In this document: piece by piece, positions 52,708 to 60,424 of the stretch
How the letters are laid out: each line of letters starts with the position of its first letter
Numbering within the stretch: the first letter of the stretch is position 1
Assembly (NCBI RefSeq): GCF_008704795.1
Contig: NZ_CP023690.1
Span: 3,854,501 to 3,918,500, forward strand
Direction of reading: 5' to 3'
From: Streptomyces spectabilis
GTDB taxonomy: Bacteria; Actinomycetota; Actinomycetes; Streptomycetales; Streptomycetaceae
Length of the DNA: 64,000 nucleotides
Notes under the pieces: model-generated
Database searches by the model: none
Seen by the model: only the letters and a program-made list of their open reading frames with translations
Told to the model about the DNA's origin: nothing
Position numbers and translations under genes: made by a program

Positions 52708-53755
52708 CGCTGCCCACCCCTGCGGAGAGCAGCACCGCGTCCTCGGGCGCGAAGTGCAGCGTGACCTGTTCCCCCAGCCCAGGGGGCACCCGCAGCTCCC
52801 GCACGTCGGCCTTCACCGCGTGCCCGCCCACGTCGACGTACAGCCGATGGGTGGCCCCGCGCCACTGCACCTCCGTGACGCTCCCGGTCAGCGCGTTGGG
52901 CCCGGGGCCGAGCCCCATCAGGTGCGGCCGCACGCACAGCGTGGCCGTGACCCCAGCCGCCACCCCGTCGGTGGCGACCTTGACCTCGGTCGCGCCGAGG
53001 GACACCGCGCCCTCGCCCACGGACACCGGCAGGAGGTTCGCGTTGCCCACGAAGGAGGCCGTGAACTCCGTGCGGGGCCTGCGGTACAGCTCCTGCGGGG
53101 TGCCGCAGTCCTGGAGCCTGGCCTTGTCCATGACGGCGATCCGGTCGGCGAGGGTGAGCGCCTCGACCTGGTCGTGGGTGACGTACAGGATGGAGACGTC
53201 CGGCAGCTCCCGGTGCAGCCGGGCGAGTTCGGCGAGCATCCCGGAGCGCAGCTGCGCGTCGAGCGCGGACAGCGGCTCGTCGAGGAGGAGCACGCCGGGC
53301 CGGATGGCGAGGGCGCGGGCGATGGCGACGCGCTGCTGCTGCCCGCCGGACAGCTCGCGCGGGTACCGCTTGGCGTACGCGGCCATGCCGACCAGCTCCA
53401 GGGCGTCGGCGACGCGCGCCGGGACCTCCTGCTTGGGCGCCTTCTGCGCCCTGAGTCCGAACGCCACGTTCTCGTCGACGCGCATGTGCGGGAAGAGCGC
53501 GTACTGCTGGACGACCATGCCGATGCCCCGCCGGTGCGGCGGCAGGCCCGTCACGTCGCGCTCGCCGATGAACACGCGTCCGGAGGCGGGCGTCACGAAT
53601 CCGGCGACGGCCCGCAGGGCGGTGGTCTTGCCGGACCCGGAGGGCCCGAGCAGCGCCATGACCTCGCCGGGATCGACGGTCAGGTCGAGGGAGTCGAGCA
53701 CGACGTTGCCGCCGTAGGCGACGGTGACCGAGTCGAACCGGATGCCGCTGCTCAT
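52700..53755 (-). CDS. phosphonate-type ABC transporter ATPase
   Basis: A 351-aa ATPase with a C-terminal TOBE domain, as in spermidine/iron/AEP importers. Walker A GPSGSGKTT (about residues 36-44), signature LSGGQQQR, Walker B VLLLDEPLSALD and H-loop VTHDQVEA are all intact. The start is ATG 53755, overlapping the HAD stop (ATGA). Confidence 0.9.
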   Translation of the reverse strand: MSSGIRFDSVTVAYGGNVVLDSLDLTVDPGEVMALLGPSGSGKTTALRAVAGFVTPASGRVFIGERDVTGLPPHRRGIGMVVQQYALFPHMRVDENVAFGLRAQKAPKQEVPARVADALELVGMAAYAKRYPRELSGGQQQRVAIARALAIRPGVLLLDEPLSALDAQLRSGMLAELARLHRELPDVSILYVTHDQVEALTLADRIAVMDKARLQDCGTPQELYRRPRTEFTASFVGNANLLPVSVGEGAVSLGATEVKVATDGVAAGVTATLCVRPHLMGLGPGPNALTGSVTEVQWRGATHRLYVDVGGHAVKADVRELRVPPGLGEQVTLHFAPEDAVLLSAGVGSDG

Positions 53756-54471
53756 GACCCGAAGCCCCGTACCAGCGCTGGCAGTTCCGCCACCGACGGC
53801 AGCACGTGCGTGGCGCCCGCGCCCCGCAGGGCGGGCTCGTCGTGGGCTCCGGTCAGGACGCCCGCCACGATCCCGGCACCGGCGCGGACGCCGCTGCGCA
53901 TGTCGTACGCCGTGTCCCCGGCGACGGCGACCTCGCGCACCGAGTCGGCGGCGCCGGCCTTGAGGAACGCGGCGAGCACCATGTCCGGGTAGGGGCGCCC
54001 GCGTCCGCCCGCGTCGGCGGGGCACAGGGTGAGGTCCGCCAGGTCCCGCCAGCCGAGGGCGTCCAGGATCGCGTCCTGGGTGACGCGGGCGAAGCCCGTG
54101 GTCAGGACCACGGTGAGACCGTCGGCCTTGAGCGCGTCGACGGCTTCGCGGGCCCCGTCGACCGGCGCGACGAGGCCGTCGTCGACCAGTTCGCCGTACG
54201 CCTTCTCGAAGGCGGTGTTGGCGCGCTGGGCCAGGTCCTCGGCGCCGAAGAGATGGCGGAAGACGGAGATCTTGGACTCGCCCATGGTGGCGCGGACGTA
54301 GTCGAGCTTCGCCGCGTGGTCGGCGGAGTCCGGCTCGACGCCCAGCTCCCCCGCGGCCGCGGCGAAGGCGCGCTCGACCAGGCCGCCGTCGGCGACGGTG
54401 GTCCCGGCCATGTCGAGTACGACCAGCTTGATGTTCGCGTTCTTGATGTTCGCGTTCAACTCTCTCACCAT
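53752..54471 (-). CDS. phosphonatase-like HAD hydrolase
   Basis: A 239-aa HAD hydrolase. The nucleophile loop reads VVLDMAGTTVADGG; the D-x-A-GTT form, with Ala where most HAD enzymes have a second Asp, is the hallmark of phosphonoacetaldehyde hydrolase (PhnX). The cap has MGESK, matching the MGxxK segment whose Lys forms the Schiff base in PhnX. Motifs LTTGF, Arg/Lys region GRPYPDM and AGDTAYD complete the fold. It should cleave a phosphonoaldehyde to aldehyde and phosphate. The start is ATG 54471, overlapping the stop of the FAD oxidase gene; GTG 54468 is an alternative. A 15-bp tandem repeat codes the N-terminal NANIKNANIK. Confidence 0.88.
   Translation of the reverse strand: MVRELNANIKNANIKLVVLDMAGTTVADGGLVERAFAAAAGELGVEPDSADHAAKLDYVRATMGESKISVFRHLFGAEDLAQRANTAFEKAYGELVDDGLVAPVDGAREAVDALKADGLTVVLTTGFARVTQDAILDALGWRDLADLTLCPADAGGRGRPYPDMVLAAFLKAGAADSVREVAVAGDTAYDMRSGVRAGAGIVAGVLTGAHDEPALRGAGATHVLPSVAELPALVRGFGS
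54427..54456 (-). repeat. 15-bp tandem duplication at the HAD gene start
   Basis: The unit cttgatgttcgcgtt (plus strand) occurs twice exactly, doubling residues NANIK at the N-terminus. It is a likely replication-slippage product and shows that the N-terminus tolerates length change. Confidence 0.9.
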
Positions 54472-55586
54472 CCCAGCTCGTTGGCGGTCTGCTCGGCGAT
54501 CGCGGGCGAGCAGGTCATGCCGCGCCCGCCGGGCCCGGTGACCAGCCACACCCCGTCGCGCACGCGCTCGCGGTGCACGACCCTGCTGGTGTCGACGCAC
54601 TGCGCGTACACCCCCGCCCAGCGCCGCCGGACCTTCGGCAGCGGGCGTCCCAGGAAGCCCTCGACGACCTCGGTGAGGTGGTCGTACGGGTCCTCGACGG
54701 TGTCGAAGGCGAAGGGGTGCTCGTACTCGTGGGTGTCGCCGATGGTCAGGCCGCCGTCCGCGCGCTGCACCATGAGCAGCTGCATCTTGTGCGCGGCGGC
54801 CGTCGCGGGCTGCGCCTGCCCGGCGTTGAGGGCGTCCAGCTCAGGGGACCGGTACGCCGGGTAGTAGCGGAAGCTGTCGGCGTCGGCGACGGACGTGGTG
54901 AGCGGCTCGCCCAGCGGGTCGGTCTGCATCATCTGGAGCCGCACCCGGCGCACCGGCAGCTCCGGGGCCAGCTCGCGGACGAGGCCGCCGAGCCAGGCGC
55001 CGGTGCACAGCACGACCGCGTCGCCGGTGTGCACGTCGCCGTGGTCGTCGCGCACCGACGCGGGGCCGACCACGTCGCGGACCTCGCGGCCCGGCAGGAA
55101 GGTGTAGCGCGGGGACTTCCGCAGCTCCTCGCGGAGGCGCAGCTGCGCGGTGCGCGGCTCGACGGCGGCGTCCCGCTCGCACCACAGGGCGGCGGCGAAG
55201 TCACCGCGAAGGGCGGGGTTGAGCGCGCGGGCCTCGTCGGCGGCGAGCAGCTTGTAGCCGCGGGCCGCGGCGTCGGGGCGGGCGAGCGCGGCCTCGGCGA
55301 CGGCGCGCTCCCGCTCGGTGCGCACCAGGGTCAGCGAGCCGTTGGCGCGGAAGCCGAGGCCCGGGACGCGGGCGCCGATCCCCTCCCACAGCTCGCGGGC
55401 GCGCAGGGCCGTCTCCAGCTCCTCGCCGCCCGCGCGGCCGCTGACCCATATCTGTCCGAAGTTGCGAAGGGACGCGCCCCGGGCCTCGCTCTCGCGCTCG
55501 ATCTGTACGACCTCGTGGCCGCGCTCCACTGCGTGCCAGGCGTGCATGGTTCCGACCACGCCTGCTCCTACGACGATGACTCTCAC
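54465..55586 (-). CDS. FAD-dependent oxidoreductase of phosphonate loci (TIGR03364-like, DAO family)
   Basis: A 373-aa D-amino-acid-oxidase-like flavoprotein. The FAD-binding motif VIVVGAGVVGTMHAWHAVERG is at the N-terminus; RNFGQIWVSGRAG and the C-terminal VTGPGGRGMTCSPAIAEQTA are characteristic. The group found beside AEP transporters and phosphonatase-like HADs is thought to oxidise 2-aminoethylphosphonate or N-methyl-AEP to phosphonoacetaldehyde (established for some members, inferred here). The start is GTG 55586 with aaggag upstream. It is first in the operon and is followed by the HAD, ATPase, permease and receptor genes. Confidence 0.85.
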   Translation of the reverse strand: MRVIVVGAGVVGTMHAWHAVERGHEVVQIERESEARGASLRNFGQIWVSGRAGGEELETALRARELWEGIGARVPGLGFRANGSLTLVRTERERAVAEAALARPDAAARGYKLLAADEARALNPALRGDFAAALWCERDAAVEPRTAQLRLREELRKSPRYTFLPGREVRDVVGPASVRDDHGDVHTGDAVVLCTGAWLGGLVRELAPELPVRRVRLQMMQTDPLGEPLTTSVADADSFRYYPAYRSPELDALNAGQAQPATAAAHKMQLLMVQRADGGLTIGDTHEYEHPFAFDTVEDPYDHLTEVVEGFLGRPLPKVRRRWAGVYAQCVDTSRVVHRERVRDGVWLVTGPGGRGMTCSPAIAEQTANELGW

Positions 55587-55746
55587 GGCGGCAACGCTCC
55601 TTTCGGCGGGTGGCCCGGGGTGGGCCGGATGGCAACCAAAGGGTGAACTGCCGAGCAAGCTTGGACTAGACCCGTTATCTTTCCGTGACCAAAAGAGTCC
55701 AAGTAGCGCCCGGAAAGGGAGAGTTGGACCCGATTGCGCCGAGGGC
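55587..55746. promoter_or_regulatory. promoter/operator region of the phosphonate operon
   Basis: An 8-bp inverted repeat cttggact (55660-55667) and agtccaag (55696-55703), 28 bases apart, encloses a possible -10 box (ttatct, 55675-55680). The left arm is part of ggactagacc (55663-55672), close to GntR-type operators. It probably binds the regulator at 55747-56523. Confidence 0.5.
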
Positions 55747-56523
55747 TCAGCCGAGGTGCGTCGTGAACGAGAAGCGGTCGCCCCGGTACAGCGTCCGCAC
55801 CCGCTCCAGCGGGCCGCCCTCCGTGTCCCGCGAGACGCGGTGCAGGAGCAGCATCGGGAGGGCGGGCGGCGTCCCGATGAGCAGCGCCTCGCGCGGCGTC
55901 GCGAGGACGGTCTCGATCCGCTCGTCGGCGTCCCCGAACGCGATGCCGAGCCGGTCGCGCAGATACGCGTAGAAGGACGAGTCGGGGTCGAAGTCCTCGT
56001 CGAGGCGCGGCACCCGGGCCACCGTGACGTACGTGCTCTCCAGGCCCACCCGCTCGTCGTCGGCGAGCAGGACGCGCTCCATGTGCCAGACCGGCTCGTC
56101 CGGCACGGCCCCGATGTCGGCGGCGAGGGCGGCCGGGCAGGCGAAGCGGTCGAGGGAGATGAGGGTGCGGCCCGGGGTGCGGCCCTGTCTGCGCACGCCC
56201 TCGGTGTAGCTGGCGAGGGAGAGGGGCTGCTCCAGCTTGGGCCCCGCGACGACCGTGCCGCGCCCCTGTCTGCGCAGCCTGCCTTCGAGCAGCAGCTCGC
56301 GCAGCGCCTGCCGCACGGTCTCGCGCGCCACCTCGTAGCGCTCGGCGAGGTCCCGCTCGGTGGGCAGCGCCCGGCCCACGCCCAGCTCCTCGATCAGCTC
56401 CGCGATGCGGGCCTTGACCGCGTAGTACTTCGGGATGCGGCCGTGCTCGGGGATGCCGGAGCGGACGGCTGCGCCGGGCCGGTGGGCGGGTGGGGCGGCG
56501 AGGGGGTTGGTCTGGTGGTCCAC
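55747..56523 (-). CDS. GntR/HutC-family regulator of the phosphonate operon
   Basis: A 258-aa regulator. The winged HTH is at about residues 32-98 (LPTERDLAERYEVARETVRQ then GRGTVVAGPK). The C-terminal UTRA ligand domain (SLDRFACPAALAADIG, EPVWHMERVLLADDERVGLESTYV, GTPPALPMLLLHRVS) places it in the HutC subfamily, whose ligands include phosphonates. It lies upstream of the FAD oxidase gene on the same strand. Local autoregulation and control of the whole operon are likely. Confidence 0.88.
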   Translation of the reverse strand: MDHQTNPLAAPPAHRPGAAVRSGIPEHGRIPKYYAVKARIAELIEELGVGRALPTERDLAERYEVARETVRQALRELLLEGRLRRQGRGTVVAGPKLEQPLSLASYTEGVRRQGRTPGRTLISLDRFACPAALAADIGAVPDEPVWHMERVLLADDERVGLESTYVTVARVPRLDEDFDPDSSFYAYLRDRLGIAFGDADERIETVLATPREALLIGTPPALPMLLLHRVSRDTEGGPLERVRTLYRGDRFSFTTHLG

Positions 56524-56652
56524 AGGGGGATCGTCGCACGTGTGGCCGTGCGGCCAGGCTGGACAGCCGGGGCCGGGCCCCTGTACCCCTGAGGGCTCCG
56601 CTGGAGTTGCCGCGAGGGGTCCTCGACCGTCTGCGGGATCGTCGTGGCTGGG

Positions 56653-56673
56653 CGCGCAGTTCCCCGCGCCCCT
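56653..56673 (+). repeat. dispersed 21-bp repeat, copy 4
   Basis: An exact copy of the core at 10137-10157, here followed by a cccctttggggcgctg hairpin and a second ccccttcggggcgctg hairpin, before the 3' end of the surface-protein gene (read on the minus strand). Confidence 0.85.
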
Positions 56674-56721
56674 TTGGGGCGCTGCCCCGGACGCCCGCGT
56701 ACCCCTTCGGGGCGCTGTCGT

Positions 56722-57435
56722 TCAGCGGGTTCTGGGGCGGAGGCGGCGGGATGTTGCCACGAGGGTCGTGCCGGTGAGGAGGAGGGCGGCTGCGGTGGCG
56801 CCGAGGCCGAGGAGGGTGTTCGGGCCGGTCCTCGCGAGTTCGCCGGGGGACGGCCAGGAGCCGCCGTCGCCGACGACGTCGAAGGGATAGTCGCCGGACT
56901 CCCCCACCCAGTCGCCGTCCCCGCCCCGGCGCTGCACGACCGCGGCGCTCGCCACCACGCGGTCGGACACGGCACCCGAGGTGAACGCGAGCCGCACCGG
57001 CACGTTCACCGGCTCACCGGGCCTGACGGTGAACCCGCCGGCCCCGTCGTCGAGAACCCCGACGTTCTCCCCCCGCCCGGCCCCCTCGAACGCGACCGCC
57101 CGCCAGCGGCCCCCGGCCCGGAACTCCAGCTGGACCTGCTCGGCCCGCAGCTTCCCCTTGCGGTCGACGAGTACGACGACGGGGTGGATGTGCTCGCAGG
57201 CGCCGCCCGTGGTGTTCACGAGCCGGAGGGACCAGCGGCCGTAGCCGCCACCCGCGTAGTAGACGGCGGGGCCCTGCCGGACGCGGGCGCCGACGGGGAA
57301 GTCGGCGGAGGCGGGCGCGGAGCAGGCGGCGCGGGGTAGGAGGCGCGGGGCGGCTTCGGCGGCCCCGGCCGCGGCGGGCACCAGGGCGGCGGCCACGGCG
57401 GTGACGCCTGCGGCCAGGCGGCAGCGGAGTCGCAT
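56722..57435 (-). CDS. sortase-anchored surface protein (LAXTG-type)
   Basis: A 237-aa secreted protein. The signal peptide (LAAGVTAVAAALVPAAAGAAEA) is followed by an Ig-like beta domain. The C-terminal sorting signal ELARTGPN is followed by a membrane helix and RRLRPRTR. LAXTG is the motif of Streptomyces class E sortases (known). The start is ATG 57435; the frame is open 44 codons upstream but codes a low-complexity run. No catalytic motif is seen; a structural or adhesive role is likely. Confidence 0.82.
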   Translation of the reverse strand: MRLRCRLAAGVTAVAAALVPAAAGAAEAAPRLLPRAACSAPASADFPVGARVRQGPAVYYAGGGYGRWSLRLVNTTGGACEHIHPVVVLVDRKGKLRAEQVQLEFRAGGRWRAVAFEGAGRGENVGVLDDGAGGFTVRPGEPVNVPVRLAFTSGAVSDRVVASAAVVQRRGGDGDWVGESGDYPFDVVGDGGSWPSPGELARTGPNTLLGLGATAAALLLTGTTLVATSRRLRPRTR

Positions 57436-57636
57436 GCGGGACCTTTGCTGAGCGCGGGCGGGGCGCGTCGAACTCGCGCCGGGACATGCCCCGTTGCCCC
57501 GCCCGCAGGTCGCCCCGCCGGGAGGCAACAGGCCGAGGCCGACCCTGCCACGGACGCCCGGCCGCACCCCGCCGTCGCCACTCCTTGCGGCCGACCGCCC
57601 GCGGAATTCCCCTCGAACAGCCGATCCGGCCGCGCG

Positions 57637-58782
57637 TCAGCCGGTCCCGCGGCCGGGCAGGGCCGCGTCCGCGTGGCCGAACAGCGGCGCGAGCACCAAC
57701 TGCGCGGCCCCTTCCGCGACTCCGCGCTCGCCGCCCGGCGCGATCCCGACGCCGACGCGGCCGCGCGCGCCCTCCCGCCGGGAGCGCGCGGCGACCACGG
57801 CGCCGACACCCCGCACGAACAGGTCCTCGGCGGCCGCCACGGTCCGCCCGCCGAGCAGCACGAGGTCGATGTCGAGCAGCGAGACCAGATTGCCCGCGCC
57901 GGTGCCGAGCAGCCGGGCCGCACTCTCCAGATCCCCGCGCGCGACGGCCGCGAGGCACAGCGCCTCCAGACATCCCCGGTCGCCGCACTCGCACACGGGC
58001 CCGTCGAGCAGCACCACCTGGTGCCCGAACTCCCCCGCCCCGGTGCGGGGCCCCCGGTAGAGGCCGCCCCCGAGCACGAGACCCGCGCCGAGCCCCGTGC
58101 CCAGATGCAGATAAGCGAACGACTCCGCGCCCCCGCCGAGCGCGATCCCGAGCGCGGCGGCGTTCGTGTCCTTGTCCACCACCACCGGAAGGCCGAGCCG
58201 CGCCGCCAACGCCTCCCGCAGGGGGAACCCGTCCCAGCCGGGGAAGCCGGTGACCCGGTGCAGCACACCCCGGACGTGGTCCAGAGGGCCGGGCAGGGCC
58301 ACGCCCGCGCCCAGCAGGCCCGTGGGCCCGAGCGCCGCGCCCGCGGCGTCGGCGAGGACCCGCACCTCCCGGGCTACCAGATCCACCACGGCCTCGGCCC
58401 CCGCCGGGAAGTCCACCCCCACCCGCCGCTCGGCCACCACCGCCCCCGCCAGATCCACGAGCACGGCCACCAGCGCGTCCCGCTCCAGATGCACCCCCAC
58501 CGCACCCCCTGCCTCCGGCACGAGCCGCAGCGCCATGGCCGGCTTCCCGCCGGTGGAGGCCCGCCGCCCCGCGTCGGCGACGAGCCCGTCCCCCCGGAGG
58601 CGCGCGACGATCTTGCTGACGGCCTGCGGCGTGAGCCCCGCCCGCGCCGCGAGTTCGAGGCGGCTGACGCCCTCGCCCCCGGAGCCGCGCAGCAGTTCGA
58701 GCACGACCGCCGCGTTGTGCCCGCGCAGCGCCCGCAGATTCGCTCCCGTCGGCCCGGTCGTACCGGAGTCAGCCCTGTTCAC
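57637..58782 (-). CDS. ROK-family transcriptional regulator
   Basis: A 381-aa repressor with an N-terminal MarR-like HTH (GVSRLELAARAGLTPQAVSK, about 38-57) and a C-terminal ROK sugar-binding domain (GVALPGPLD, VDKDTNAAALG, HLGTGLGAGLVLGG, TGAGEFGHQV) including the zinc-binding CECGDRGCLE. It probably senses a sugar. The start is GTG 58782 after ggaggg. It is divergent from a Gfo/Idh/MocA dehydrogenase gene across a perfect palindrome. Confidence 0.92.
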   Translation of the reverse strand: MNRADSGTTGPTGANLRALRGHNAAVVLELLRGSGGEGVSRLELAARAGLTPQAVSKIVARLRGDGLVADAGRRASTGGKPAMALRLVPEAGGAVGVHLERDALVAVLVDLAGAVVAERRVGVDFPAGAEAVVDLVAREVRVLADAAGAALGPTGLLGAGVALPGPLDHVRGVLHRVTGFPGWDGFPLREALAARLGLPVVVDKDTNAAALGIALGGGAESFAYLHLGTGLGAGLVLGGGLYRGPRTGAGEFGHQVVLLDGPVCECGDRGCLEALCLAAVARGDLESAARLLGTGAGNLVSLLDIDLVLLGGRTVAAAEDLFVRGVGAVVAARSRREGARGRVGVGIAPGGERGVAEGAAQLVLAPLFGHADAALPGRGTG

Positions 58783-58805
58783 CCCTCCATTGTCGCTGTC
58801 GCTTG

Positions 58806-58832
58806 CACTTTGGCAACAGCGTTGCCAAAGTG
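58806..58832. promoter_or_regulatory. ROK operator palindrome
   Basis: Perfect 12-bp arms cactttggcaac and gttgccaaagtg around an agc centre, located between the divergent starts and ending six bases from the ATG of the dehydrogenase. This position would block both genes. Confidence 0.8.
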
Positions 58833-58838
58833 GAGGTC

Positions 58839-59924
58839 ATGACTGAAGGCAAGAACGACCTCCGCGTGGGCCTCATCGGATACGGCCTCGCGGGCTCCGT
58901 CTTCCACGCCCCGCTGATCGCCGCCACCGACGGCCTCGTCCTGGACACGGTCGTCACCTCGAACCCCGACCGGCAGGCCGAGGCGACCACGGCGTACGGC
59001 AGCCGGACAGCCGCGTCCGCGGACGAGCTGTGGGACCGCGCCGACGAGCTCGACCTCGTCGTGATCGCGTCGCCGAACAAAACGCACGTACCGCTCGCGA
59101 CCGCGGCGCTCAAGGCGGGCCTGCCGGTCGTCGTGGACAAGCCGCTCGCGGGCACCGCCGCCGACGCCCGGGACCTCGCCGCGCTCGCCGACGAGCGCGG
59201 CCTGCTCCTGTCCGTCTTCCAGAACCGCCGCTGGGACAACGACTTCCGTACGCTGCGCAAGCTGCTCGCGGCCGGTGAGCTGGGCGACGTCTGGCGCTTC
59301 GAGTCCCGCTTCGAGCGCTGGCGCCCGCAGCCCAAGGGCGGCTGGCGCGAGTCCGGCGACCCCGAGGAGATCGGCGGACTCCTGTACGACCTGGGGAGCC
59401 ACGTCGTCGACCAGGCCCTGGTGCTCTTCGGCCCGGCGGCGCGCGTGTACGCGGAGGCGGACGTCCGCCGTCCGGGCGCGCGGGCCGACGACGACACCTT
59501 CATCGCGATCACCCACACCGGCGGCGTCCGCTCGCACCTGTACGTGAGCGCGACCGCGGCCCAGCTCGGCCCGCGCTTCCGCGTCCTCGGCTCGGCCGCG
59601 GGCTATGTGAAGTACGGCCTGGACCCGCAGGAGGCCGCCCTGCGCGAGGGCAGGCGCCCCGGCGGCGGCGACGCCGAAGGGCCGTGGGGCGCGGAGCCCG
59701 AGTGCGTGTGGGGCCGGGTCGGCTCCGGCGAGTCCCCGCTGACCGGCGGCGGCCGCCCCGAGCCCACGCTGCCGGGCGACTACCCCGCGTACTACGCGGC
59801 CGTGGCCGCCGCCCTGCGCGGCGAGGGCGACAACCCGGTCACGGCGCACGAGGCGGCCGCGGCCCTCGACGTCCTGGAGGCCGCGCGCCGCTCGGCCCGC
59901 GACGGCGTGGCGGTGGCGCTGTGA
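58839..59924 (+). CDS. Gfo/Idh/MocA-family dehydrogenase
   Basis: A 361-aa NAD(P)-dependent sugar oxidoreductase. The Rossmann motif is GLIGYGLAGSVFHAPL (about residues 11-26). The EKP-type motif appears as VVDKPLAG (about 98-105). A C-terminal alpha/beta domain contains DLGSHVVDQALVLFG. Substrates in the family are sugars, inositols and related polyols. The start is ATG 58839 with a ggagg that is very close; GTG 58830 is in frame. It is coupled to the HbpS-like gene by GTGA and regulated by the ROK palindrome upstream. Confidence 0.9.
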   Translation: MTEGKNDLRVGLIGYGLAGSVFHAPLIAATDGLVLDTVVTSNPDRQAEATTAYGSRTAASADELWDRADELDLVVIASPNKTHVPLATAALKAGLPVVVDKPLAGTAADARDLAALADERGLLLSVFQNRRWDNDFRTLRKLLAAGELGDVWRFESRFERWRPQPKGGWRESGDPEEIGGLLYDLGSHVVDQALVLFGPAARVYAEADVRRPGARADDDTFIAITHTGGVRSHLYVSATAAQLGPRFRVLGSAAGYVKYGLDPQEAALREGRRPGGGDAEGPWGAEPECVWGRVGSGESPLTGGGRPEPTLPGDYPAYYAAVAAALRGEGDNPVTAHEAAAALDVLEAARRSARDGVAVAL

Positions 59925-60406
59925 CGACCCGTCCGACCGAGCCGACGGCCCCCTCCATCGAGGAGATCGAGGAGCAGGAGCGCCGGCTGACGCTGCCGCG
60001 CTTCACCCACGAGGACGCCTGGGCGCTCGGCTGTCTCCTGGTGGAGCTCGCGCGTGAGCGCCGGGCGCCCGTCGCGATCGACATCCGGCGCGGCGGCCAG
60101 CAGCTCTTCCACGCGGCGCTGCCCGGCTCGTCGCCGGACAACGACGCCTGGATCGACCGCAAGCGCCGCGTCGTCGAGCGGTACGGCTGCTCGTCGTACC
60201 TGGTGGGCAGCCGGTTCCGCGCCAAGGGCACGACGTTCGATGACTCCTCGCGCCTCGACCCCGACCGGTACGCGGCGCACGGCGGCGCGTTCCCGATCGG
60301 GGTCGAGGGCGTGGGCGTCATCGGCACGGTGACCGTCTCGGGCCTCCCCCAGGTCGCGGATCACGCGCTCGTGGTGGAGGCCCTGGAGCGGTTCAGCGCG
60401 TCCTGA
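59921..60406 (+). CDS. HbpS-like / UPF0303-family protein
   Basis: A 161-aa protein with AWALGCLLVELARERRAPVAIDIRR, FHAALPGSSPDNDAWIDRKRR and VGVIGTVTVSGLPQVADHALVVEAL, which mark the HbpS/UPF0303 (heme-degrading domain) fold. Some members bind heme; others are accessory to dehydrogenases. It has no signal peptide. It is the second gene of the operon with the dehydrogenase (GTGA overlap at 59921-59924). Confidence 0.85.
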   Translation: MTTRPTEPTAPSIEEIEEQERRLTLPRFTHEDAWALGCLLVELARERRAPVAIDIRRGGQQLFHAALPGSSPDNDAWIDRKRRVVERYGCSSYLVGSRFRAKGTTFDDSSRLDPDRYAAHGGAFPIGVEGVGVIGTVTVSGLPQVADHALVVEALERFSAS

Positions 60407-60424
60407 CGCCCGGGTGAGGGTCCG

